Shown here piece after piece: positions 55,911 through 64,000 of a stretch of DNA of 64,000 nucleotides. Both the position numbers and the translations under genes were made by a program. Below the pieces are notes generated by a model. It saw only the letters and a program-made list of their open reading frames with translations, searched no databases and was not told the DNA's origin. Source of the stretch: Pollenia angustigena (taxonomy: Eukaryota > Arthropoda > Insecta > Diptera > Polleniidae); the NCBI GenBank assembly GCA_930367215.1, contig OV884060.1, forward strand, positions 209,687,253 through 209,751,252. Reading direction: 5' to 3'. How positions within the stretch are numbered: position 1 is the stretch's first letter; each line of letters opens with the position of its first letter.

Positions 55911-56600
55911 ATGAATCGTTTAGCGCTAGAACAAAACTTCCGAATTTGAGGAATTTTGCTTTTGGAAAACATAAATCTGTTTGCGAAGTTCAAAGAACAC
56001 TTCGTTCATTTTACTAAGCTCATTTCTGGCTAAATTGCTACCAAAATAAGCAAAATTCTCGTATTTGGAGCGAAGACAATTCTCAAGCCGATAACGAATC
56101 ACCATTAAATTCATAAAAAAAAAAATCTCTGAAGCTGCCGTTACGGCGAATTGACGAATTTTTGTTTCCAAAAATTAATCAGCTAGACATCAATGACTTT
56201 TGGTTCCAACAAGACGGCGCAACTTGCCATACAGCGAGCGCGCTTATCGTCGATTTATTGCAAAATCAATTTGGTGACAACCTTATTTCCAGAAGTGGCC
56301 CATTGACCCTCTCGTTCGTGTGATTCACCCACTCTGAATTACGTTTTATGCCGACAAATCAACACTTCTGGTAGCCAATGCTAGCCAATAGTCGAGTCAT
56401 CATTGACGACATATCGTCAGTTGATTATTTAACTTTCGTATGTGGATACAAATAACATACGACATACGACAATTAAATAATCAACCGACGATGTGTCCAG
56501 ATTTATTGGATAAAGTAGTAAAAAATTGGACTAATCGAATTGAACATGTAACTAGCAGCGCAGCAGACATATTGATCCCTAAACGCGAAAATAATATAAG
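55911..56600 (+). pseudogene. mariner-type transposase, multiple frameshifts
   Basis: Plus-strand pieces are MNRLALEQNFRI (N-terminus), KSVCEVQRTLRSFY, NKQNSRIWSEDN (the NKQN-R-WSE block after the first catalytic Asp region), DEFLFPKINQLDINDFWF, QQDGATCHTASALIVDLLQN (second catalytic Asp) and LISRSGP. Another piece is LLDKVVKNWTNRIEHV at the C-terminus (56503-56550). The region of the third Asp is lost around 56310-56440, where a 25-30 bp inverted repeat (ATCGTCAGTTGATTATTTAA and its partner) sits. Not functional. Confidence 0.8.
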
Positions 56601-56802
56601 AGACATCATTTTCAATATTCTTTTTTTCTTAAATGACTTTATTGGCAACACTTGCATAATCTCCTTAAATGTTAGGGTCACATAAGATACCGTTATAGCA
56701 AGAACAAATTTATCGTTTTATAGCGAAAAAGTTCATACAAAAAACTCTCTCCTGTAAAATTCGATTTTTGGCGCTTACGCTATTTTCGCGGTTAGGACTC
56801 AA
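56571..56802. mobile_element. Family E MITE, copy 3
   Basis: It shares GACTTTATTGGCAACACTTG, TTAGGGTCACATAAGATACC and CTCTCTCCTGTAAAATTC with the other copies and ends near TTCGCGGTTAGGACTCAA. The termini are more degraded than in 60039-60299. Confidence 0.6.
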
Positions 56803-57444
56803 TATGCCGGACATCAGATTTGAAAAAATAAATGTCTTGAAGTTATCTAACAGATAATAATAAAATAAAAATTCCATTCCAATTCTATTCAATGTATCTG
56901 GTATTATAATTTTAAGTTCAAAGCTGGGGAATTTCGATTAAAATTAGAAATCATTACGATTAAAAAAATAAAATAATCTAATCATAGAATTGAATTTTGA
57001 TAAAAATTTCAGATTCCTTATTGATTTGATTAGAAATAATCAAAAATCTAATCACAATTAGTGACGATTAGCATTTCTAATTAAATCTAATCAAAACTAA
57101 TCCAAAAAATAATTGATTAGATTTCTTGATTATTATTGGTTAGATTTGATTAAATCAACTATTTTTAACTATTTTTGTGAAAAGAAAATATTTATTTATC
57201 ACATTTGTTGCTATATTAACATAAAGTAACAGAATATTGCATAAAATTGCATTATATATTGCCACATACATATATATTTACATACTATTTACATTTATAC
57301 ATACTATACATAAAATAAATATAAAGAACGAATTTTACAGAATGCCAAACAAAAAAAAAAAAAAAAAAAAACAAAAATGCATATTCAGTAAGTTTATTAC
57401 AATTACGTCGTTTTAAATGTATGCTGATTCTGCTTATATATAAT

Positions 57445-57759
57445 TCACAAAAAATTTACATAAGACTTCATTAATACCAACTTTTCAAAAGAAAAGTCTG
57501 ACAATGAATTTCGTCTTGGACTATTGATGATGCCTGCAAATGAGAATAGTCGTTCAACGGGTGCTGACGACGTCAGTGGGGTGTTACACGATAGGAATGC
57601 TTCCTTCAAAACATTATATTTGGTCCAAATTTCAGGGCCGGGATCCGGGTTATTTAAGTAAGCGTAAAACTGATTGCTTATGGCATTTTTGAAACCGTTG
57701 GACTCGGTTGGTGTTATGCAATATTCAAAAACTGTTACATTATGTAAATATAGCAACAA
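57445..57759 (-). pseudogene. hAT transposase C-terminal dimerisation domain
   Basis: This 104-codon frame contains WTKYNVLKEAFLSCNTPLTS, SAPVERLFSFAGIINSPRRN and SLSDFSFEKLVLMKSY. The SSAPVERLFS-AG block is the signature of the hAT dimerisation domain and includes the likely third catalytic Glu. The frame reaches a normal-looking end, but the upstream catalytic part (higher coordinates) is deleted, leaving only inverted terminal DNA. Confidence 0.85.
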
Positions 57760-58022
57760 ATGTGATAAATAAATATTTTCTTTTCACAAAAATAGTTAAA
57801 AATAGTCGATCTAATCAAATCTAATCAAAAATAATCAAGAAATCTAATCAATTATTTTTTGGATTGGTTTTGATTAGATTTGATTAGAAATGCTAATCGT
57901 CACTAATTGTGATTCGATTTTTGATTATTTCTAATCTTATCAATTAGTAATCGTCTAAAATGGCTAACTAATCATAATTAATCAATTTTTCAGCACAATT
58001 AAAATTTCTAATCCAATTGCTA

Positions 58023-58301
58023 CACTGAAAAAATTTTCTTCACAGATCCAATGAAATTTACATTAAAATTCAACCTATGTAACCTTTCATTGGATTAATG
58101 AAGGATTAATAAAATCAATGACAAAATTTTCATTGATTTTATGAATCCTCATTGAAAAAATGGATAAAATAAACGTTTGTCATTAAACTAATGCAAAATT
58201 TTCATTGATTTTATGAAACATTTCATAAATCCAATGAAAGGTTACATAGGTTGAATTTTAATGTAAATTTCATTGGATCTGTGAAGAAATTTTTTTCAGT
58301 G
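58023..58301. mobile_element. TA-target MITE, ~75 bp inverted arms
   Basis: CACTGAAAAAATTTTCTTCA..CAGATCCAATGAAATTTACA is nearly perfectly inverted at the right end (..TTTTTTTCAGTG), with TA on both sides (58021-58022 and 58302-58303). The arms extend through ACCTATGTAACCTTTCATTGG. It could fold into an almost complete hairpin and lies inside the hAT. Confidence 0.85.
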
Positions 58302-58371
58302 TAATCATTAGGATTTCTAATCATTATTCCCAAGCTATGTTTAAGTTCTCATGCTGCTTAAAAAAACACCC

Positions 58372-59600
58372 TTTCCTTTTTTTCCTTATTAAAACTTTAA
58401 ATTGTAAGAAAAAACATCTTATTTATGTTTTAGCCTTCAGCTATGACGTACAAGGGACTGCAAATATTGGGTTGAGGGAAAAAACTTTTAATTCTATTTC
58501 CCTTTATCATACTTAACTCTGGTCTGAGTTCTTTGGAAAGCTAAATCCTTGTTTATTAATTTTAAACCCGCTACAAGGATTTAAAAACAGTTAATTCTGT
58601 TGATTTTTTTTTTTAATTTAACACGAGAAGAATCACAACTGCAGTTTGGTTTAAAGCAGAAACTGTTTACTTTAAAAACCTGTATCTTTCACCTCAGCAT
58701 TAGAAAATTGAATAAAAATGTCAAAAGGATTAATTAAAAAAAAAAAAAAAAACACGTACATAACTTCTCTTTAACAATGTAATAAAAGTTTTTTAAAGAG
58801 GATTACACCTGAAATAATATAAAGAGAAAAAACTAAAAACCAAAATAATCTGAATGAGAAATAAAGACAGTTGGAAAATTAGCAGTAAGAGAAATTTTCT
58901 TTTGGTACATAAAACGAAACAACAAAAATATCGTAACCGACTTTTAAATAGATTGGACTAAAACGACGTTTACATTTGCCAGTACAGGTAGGACAGTAGC
59001 AGTACATGCAAACTTTTTCACTAATACGTACACACTTTTTTAACTGTCTTGTCTACTACTGTCTGGCAAATTTCGCAGACAGTCAAATTGGACAGTGATT
59101 TGACATTTGTTGACATTAATTTGAAAAAAAAAAAAAATAAATATATTCTGCTTTGATATTTAATATTTCAGTTAAGGGGAAACCATTAATATGCAATTGC
59201 ATGTTTTTTCTTGAGCGACCAATGAAGGCAGAAACAATATATTTATCCGTTTTAGAGCTTTTTATGAATTTTGGCACCTTTTTGTTAGTGCATATTTTTG
59301 CATATTTTACCGGTTGCAGTATGTTTTTGCATAATTTAGTTAAAAAAGCCATTTTCAGCGTTTTTATAGTTTATAGCGCATATTTTGCCGTTTTGAGGCA
59401 TATTTTAGTACATATCAAATTTTTTTAGATGCTTACATGAGCTTTCGCCAAATAATTTTTTTTTTTTTTGGAAAATTTTGGCTTTTCTGTTTTAAATATC
59501 TATCTGTATACCCAATTTCGCCATCTTCATTTAATTTTTACTCAAACACTGTAAGGCAAAGCATGTTGTTACATAACATGGTCGAATTACCATGATATGT
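58372..59600. other. No confident gene
   Basis: AT-rich. The minus frame at 59116-59352 contains KKVPKFIKSSKTDKYIVSAF and GRSRKNMQLHINGF, which I could not place. A CAGTAC-rich patch (about 58978-59060: CAGTACAGGTAGGACAGTAG) looks repetitive. Family A sequence begins somewhere before 59605. Confidence 0.35.
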
Positions 59601-60038
59601 GCCAATAGGGATGAAACGATACCTCTAAGGTATCGATACTTTTACTCGATATTGTATCGCTCGTAAAGTATCGATACCTACTTAGTATCGACAAAAAAGT
59701 ATCGATACTAAGTTACTTGTATCGGTTTGTATCATAAAAGAATAGAAAGCAGCATTTAAAAACTTTCTTATTAGTGTTTTAGTACTATACAATAAAATAA
59801 GAAATACGACCTATTAGAATTTTTGTTCAAAACGATAAGTGTAAAGATTGAGACCACTTTTAGTTACCACCTAGTACCAATTTCCTTTCGAAAAATCTTT
59901 TTTTATCTTAGGAAACAATATTTTATAGAACGTTCAGGATAACAACCTTCATTCACCTTTTATTCCAGAAATCAACAATGTCACTATGAATTTATTTTAA
60001 ATGTAAATATGTATTTTATTTTTAAATTGATAAATATA

Positions 60039-60299
60039 TCGAGACATAACCGCAAAAAAAGCTTAAGTAACACCATTTTCCATTTTCGAGTTTTTTAATA
60101 AACGACTTTATTGGCAACACTTGCATCATCTCCTAAAATGTCATGGTCACATAAGGAACCGTTACGATTTTATAGCAAAAACAATTTTATCTCAAGCGAC
60201 AATATTCCATACAAAGTTTGTATGAAATAAAATAAAAAAAACCCTCTCCTGTAAAATTTTGTTTTTGTCACTTAAGCTTTTTTTGCGGTAATGACTCGA
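60039..60299. mobile_element. Family E MITE, copy 4 (best preserved)
   Basis: TCGAGACATAACCGCAAAAA at the left and ..TTTTTGCGGTAATGACTCGA at the right, flanked by TATA on both sides. The core includes TTTATTGGCAACACTTGCAT and GTCATGGTCACATAAGGAAC. It is 261 bp and non-coding. Confidence 0.8.
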
Positions 60300-60302
60300 T
60301 AT

Positions 60303-60757
60303 AATAAAGATTGGTACAACCATAATGCATGATGTTAATTCTGAGTCACACCTTAACATCAAGTTTTTTGCGCAACTTTAATTGACCTATCTTTGTTTCA
60401 GTATTTGACAACTTCTACCATTGAGAGGTACACAATTGAGCAGCGCGTTAAAGCCTTATATGAAAATGGGCGTTCAATCAAAATGCATTTCGTGCACATC
60501 GTGATTTTTTTGGTCAGTATAATCGACCAAATGTTTCCACAATCGGGAGAATTGCGCGTAAATTTCAGCAATCCGGGTCTGTAGGAAATGGGAAAATATA
60601 TGTGCATGCTCCCGAGCTAGTTCTGCGGCTGGCGGCGTCTTCGAAAATGAGGTCGGCCAAGCAATTATCGTGAATGGTGTTCGCTATCGCGGGATGATAA
60701 CGGACTTCCTATAGCCATAAATTAAGGAAATGGACCAAGACGATATGTGGTTTATAG
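60303..60757 (+). pseudogene. mariner-type transposase fragment
   Basis: Begins with a mariner-like left end (GGTACAACCATAATGCATGA, compare 40391) and the N-terminus ERYTIEQRVKALYENGRS (first codon ATT or ATG lost). FVHIVIFLVSIIDQMF then follows in a shifted frame, and later IVNGVRYRGMITDFL and MDQDDMWF. It stops just before the QQDGA catalytic block, where the hAT at 60766 starts. No right end was found. Confidence 0.75.
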
Positions 60758-61099
60758 GTGTTGACTAGGGTTGCCAAACGGGACCAGGTTTTTTTAAAAC
60801 CGGGATTCGGGATTTGTAATTAAAAAAAAGGGATCCCGGTCGGATCGGGATTTTTCGGGATTTCATATATAAAAGATAATTTTTAAAATTTATATAATTA
60901 TAATTTAATGTTAATGTTAGAACAAAAGTTCTAAACACGGAAAATAATTACAAACGTAGATTTATGTTGGAAATGTTACAAATTATGAGAGTACCGACAA
61001 TCTCGAGAATTAATTTCAAGTCAGATACTGAAAATGTAGACATTTAATTTATAAAAATTAAAACGGAATTAAATATTTATGTTTATTGTAATAGATCTA

Positions 61100-61591
61100 C
61101 ACAGAAAAAATGGAAAACATTAAAAATTGTCTCTAATCACCAAATTTGTTCCAAATTCATATAATCAAGCAACCCATTTGTTGATTTTGCAACTATTACC
61201 AAAATGATTATATTGGTTACTAAAAATTGTAAGAATTTAATATTTTGAATATTTTTTTCTCAATAAATAATATTTTTAAATTTAATTTAAAAAAAGTTAA
61301 AATAAATTTTGCCGTTTCAAAAAATGGGTTGATTGATTTCGACAATTTCCAACAACAATTTCACAAGTTTGAATTATTTTGTTTTAAACGAAATAATTTT
61401 TTGTTATTAAATTAATTTTTTAATTCAAAATTTATTTAAAAACAACTAAAATGTTAATAAAATCAAAATTATATTTTTAATTTTCATTCGACAAAAAAAA
61501 ATAATTGATTCAATTACCACATTTATTAAATTTAAATACTTTTTAAATAATATTTTTGATTGATAAAAAACAACCAATAATTTTTTCTGTG
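61100..61591. mobile_element. TA-target MITE, CACAGAAAAAAT ends
   Basis: CACAGAAAAAAT at the left is inverted at the right (ATTTTTTCTGTG), with TA on both sides (61098-61099 and 61592-61593). The interior is very AT-rich and non-coding. It sits inside the hAT at 60766-62657. Confidence 0.75.
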
Positions 61592-62007
61592 TAGTTTGTA
61601 TTGAAAAATACTTTTATATTCAATTACAAAAAATTTTTTAGTTTTGTCATTTTATTGTTAAATTTGTTTTTAAAAAATTGTTAATTTTGTTAAAAAGAAA
61701 AAAACCCTGAAGAAGGCACCCAAAGGAAGTGCCGAAATATTGGTGTGAATAAATTTATAAAAAAAAAATAAATAAAAAAGTTTTTTATATAAAAGAATAA
61801 GACCTTAAGCTCGAATATTTTTAATTTATATATTAAAATAGTAAAGGTCGAATAAAATACATATTATAAATATTTAATTTACTTATCTCAAATAAATATG
61901 CAAGTATTAATCTAATAAAATAAACTTATATGTGTCAAAAGACCTTTGGTAGAACCCCCTAAAGTTGTTAACATGTTAAAATAAATTAAAATAGATAATC
62001 ATTCAAA

Positions 62008-62358
62008 GCAAATTTCGATCTACCAAAGGTTGAATACAATTTGGTTTAAGGATTGATGTTTGACTAATGACGTCAGCAGTCGTCGATGGCTGCGAGTGTT
62101 AAACGGCAAGCCCTCTGAGGAGATTGAGTGGTTGCAATCGAAACATGTCAGGGTAACCTGTCCGTAAACACCTGGGTCCGAGCCCAGATTGAGTCAAGAA
62201 TGGAAAATTATCAATAAATTTTAATTGATTTTCATGTTGTAAAATTCCTTTCTTCATAAAAATAATTTAATGAAAATTAAATTTAATGAACTTAAGCCTA
62301 ATTAAAAAAATTTGGATTAAAAACCATAAATAGTTCAATAAAATAACCACAATACTAA
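62008..62358 (+). repeat. tRNA-derived SINE-like repeat, copy 2
   Basis: The plus-strand partner of 10817-11164. It carries CGATGGCTGCGAGTGTTAAA (A-box-like), GAGTGGTTGCAATCGAAACA and TGGGTCCGAGCCCA (B-box-like, 62172-62186), then the shared AT-rich tail (AAATTTTAATTGATTTTCAT and TTAATGAAAATTAAATTTAA). The whole 350 bp matches copy 1 end to end. Confidence 0.6.
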
Positions 62359-62895
62359 TAGTTGTTAACACCTTTTTGCACAACTTGCATTTTGCGTGCG
62401 CAGTTCTATTATCATCCACTTAGAAAATAGACCCACCTTCTAATTTTGTTTTCTTGGTACATAATGCATTGCATGTAACATTTATTCACTTGTGACTTTT
62501 TTTGTAACCAGTTAAAAATTAGATTCATTGCCAGTATAATTTAATATTGAATTTTTACTAAGCCCAAAATCTCGGGATTTTATGTCAAACCCCAGGATTC
62601 GGGACTTAAATTTTTAGAAATATCCCGGGATTTCGGTATTCGTGATTGGCATCCCTAGTGTTTACATGTCAAATGGTTTCTTGATACCGTTTCTGCTGCT
62701 CCAGCTTTGAAAAATAATCAAAAATTTAAGATTAATTTCAATACCAAAGTGAAACGATTACTTTTGACCGATACCGAGTATTTTTTACCGATACTACTTG
62801 GTACTCGGTTGCTAAGTATCGATTACAAAAATACTTGGTACTTATATAAAAGTATCGAATATGTACTTGTATTTACTCGTATCGTTTTATCCCTA

Positions 62896-62921
62896 TGTGC
62901 CAAACCAATAATGAGCTGACG
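62896..62921. repeat. Right terminus of family A, copy 2
   Basis: TGTGCCAAACCAATAATGAG followed by CTGACG matches 2299-2324. The hAT at 59606-62895 interrupts this terminus a few bases inside the family A end, and the left part continues before 59605. The left end of this copy was not located. Confidence 0.6.
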
Positions 62922-63487
62922 TAATGTTATTTCAACTTTAAAATTGTATATGGGTCATTCTACGATAAGAGGTTACCTGATATTATGAATGGCGGCGTAA
63001 TAAAAATATTTAAAATTATGATTTTTTTCAATATAATCGTAATTAATCAGGAAGTTTGAATGCATGTTTAGTAATGTCCAGTCAAGTTATCTACTTTTTC
63101 CGGTATTTCAAATAACCAGGGGAGATACCACCAGGATAAGATACCTTACTTTAAGCGGAAGGATAAATTGAAAACAAACCTTATTTTCGTAAGAATCAAC
63201 TTTAATTATTCAATATTTGATGATAGTTTAAAACAAAACAAAATTTGGATAACTCCATAGAGTATTTTTTTATGTTACTTAAAAACAAAAATTCTTAACA
63301 TCTGCTTACATAAACGTAGTCGAAAAAAAGCTAATTATTTCATTTCCTTCGTTTACAAGCTGGTATGCCTTCTCGGTAACTGCTTGAGAACAATACTGAG
63401 AAGATACTTTATTAGTGGTTCGTCTTAAGATTCTCTTTCAGGCCCATATACATAATCAATAGGGTGGGTCGAAAAAAAAAGTTGTGC
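62922..63487. other. No gene seen
   Basis: Mixed-composition sequence without a recognised feature. TTACCTGATATTATGAATGG near 62972 gives nothing diagnostic. Confidence 0.4.
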
Positions 63488-64000
63488 CAGTCACCTCCTA
63501 GAATGAAAGATATGTCAATGAAGTTTCTAAAACAGGAACAATTTTTTTTTGCCACGCCCCAAAATACAGCACTTTTGGTTTTTTATATGTAGCGCTGCCA
63601 TTTAAAGTCCGATCTCATCATATCGCATATCGTTGTTGATGGCTTGAAAGTTGCTTCATTTTTGTCTTTGGTGACTTTTCAATCCGACCTGAGATTCTGG
63701 ACACCACTTATGCCACCTCGGATCCTTCCCCCAAATGTCCAATTTTTTTGACGGTCCAAGAAAGTCCTTATAAAATTACGTATGTATCGATTTTAATATG
63801 CTCACTTTTTTGACACACCTCCAAATTAAGGCATTTTTTTCTTTTTCACACACATACTACATTAAACCAAGTAGAAGCCAATACAAACCAAAAAAATGTT
63901 CATCAGTCACGCCCTAGAATAAAAGGTATATTTATTAAGTTTTAAGAACTTTAAAAAAATTGTTTTTGCCATGCCCTAAATTACTGCCCTTTTTGTTTTA
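63488..64000 (+). repeat. Start of a ~417 bp tandem repeat
   Basis: CAGTCACCTCCTAGAATGAA..GCCACGCCCCAAAATACAGC (63488-63583) recurs as CAGTCACGCCCTAGAATAAA..GCCATGCCCTAAATTACTGC (63905-64000), giving a spacing of about 417 bp. The second copy runs into the end of the window, so the number of units is unknown. Confidence 0.65.

Larger units (their letters stand above)
56919..58339 (-). mobile_element. hAT element with TCTAATCAAA words, perfect 8 bp duplication
   Basis: CAAAGCTGGGGAATTTCGAT at the left and the complement CATAGCTTGGGAATAATGAT at the right are flanked by the identical octamer TTTAAGTT (56911-56918 and 58340-58347). Both subterminal regions (56930-57190 and 57775-58015) form ~230 bp inverted repeats full of TCTAATCAAA words. 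It contains a transposase remnant on the minus strand and a MITE (58023-58301). A tract of A at 57354-57371 is simple sequence. Confidence 0.85.
55800..58371 (+). mobile_element. Third mariner-type element, with nested MITE and hAT
   Basis: GGGTGTTTTTTTTTAGCTGC near 55799 is matched inverted at about 58344-58371 (GCTGCTTAAAAAAACACCC). The interior holds fragments of a mariner transposase (55911-56600), a family E MITE (56571-56802) and a hAT (56919-58339) that lies just inside the right end. TA flanks are not clean. Confidence 0.7.
60766..62657. mobile_element. Nested hAT with TCGGGAT words
   Basis: TAGGGTTGCCAAACGGGACC at the left and ..TTGGCATCCCTA at the right. The flanks are GTGTTGAC (60758-60765) and GTGTTTAC (62658-62665), 7 of 8 matching. 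TCGGGATTTCGGGAT-type words occur at 60818-60870 and inverted at 62568-62630. It contains a TA-target MITE and a SINE-like copy. No transposase was recognised. Confidence 0.85.
59606..62895. mobile_element. hAT element with GTATCGATAC words, perfect 8 bp duplication
   Basis: TAGGGATGAAACGATAC at the left and ..GTATCGTTTTATCCCTA at the right are flanked by the identical octamer TGTGCCAA (59598-59605 and 62896-62903). GTATCGATAC / AAGTATCGATA words cluster near both ends. It contains a family E MITE, a mariner fragment and a second hAT. It interrupts family A close to its right terminus. Confidence 0.9.

Overview
The window looks like repeat-dense, AT-rich (roughly 70% by eye) nuclear DNA from a higher fly, most likely a calyptrate such as a blowfly, flesh fly or muscid. 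That placement is inference. It rests on short GT-AG introns, Helentron/mini-me-type repeats with the hairpin TTCGGCACAGCCGAA followed by a CTTG end, (GTCY)n microsatellites inside them, many mariner and hAT remnants, and a fragment of a diacylglycerol kinase gene. There is no bacterial, phage or viral gene content, no CRISPR array and no rRNA gene.

Only one host gene is supported. On the minus strand, two phase-matched coding exons (36490-36570 and 32861-32937) encode the N-terminus of a type I diacylglycerol kinase (Dgk). The rest of that gene was not found at lower coordinates, so most of 1-32860 may be a very long intron or flank. The intron between the two exons holds a 1.8 kb Helentron-like element. 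The DNA just upstream of the first coding exon holds a 1.5 kb satellite of ~61 bp units.

Almost everything else is transposable elements, many nested. Layout: 0.6-2.3 kb, inverted-repeat element with a nested hAT MITE; 2.8-3.1 kb, large hairpin; 3.2-4.5 kb, old hAT with a ZMYM1-like transposase remnant; 4.6-6.7 kb, repeat family B with a nested MITE; 6.7-9.7 kb, unresolved AT-rich DNA; 9.7-12.2 kb, TIR element, tRNA-derived SINE-like copy, PIF/Harbinger-like MITE; 12.2-15.0 kb, pogo-like element with nested insertions; 15.9-19.2 kb, ~87 bp satellite array interrupted by another repeat; 20.1-22.5 kb, TTA-flanked element carrying a 5'-truncated RTE LINE and a MITE; 23.4-31.8 kb, Helentron-like element split by a nearly complete 4 kb hAT transposon (BED finger, three introns, perfect 8 bp target duplication) and by a second 3 kb insertion; 40.4-43.3 kb, two mariner pseudogenes; 44.9-46.2 kb, Helentron-like copies; 46.3-50.7 kb, TTA-flanked element with at least three hATs nested inside; 51-53 kb, MITEs and family C repeats; 53.6-55.0 kb, an element with ~200 bp inverted repeats encoding a protein family I know only as uncharacterised; 55.8-58.4 kb, mariner containing a hAT that contains a MITE; 59.6-62.9 kb, hAT containing a MITE, a mariner fragment and a second hAT that itself carries a MITE and a SINE-like copy; 63.5 kb to the end, start of a ~417 bp tandem repeat.

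Two points stand out. First, the 53584-55033 element pairs a poorly characterised, possibly RNase H-like protein with long inverted repeats that carry a G/C homopolymer and the 3' end of the coding region. Second, several hAT families lie side by side, each supported by 8 bp target duplications and each with its own multi-copy subterminal motif, as if one architecture had been repeated with a different binding word.
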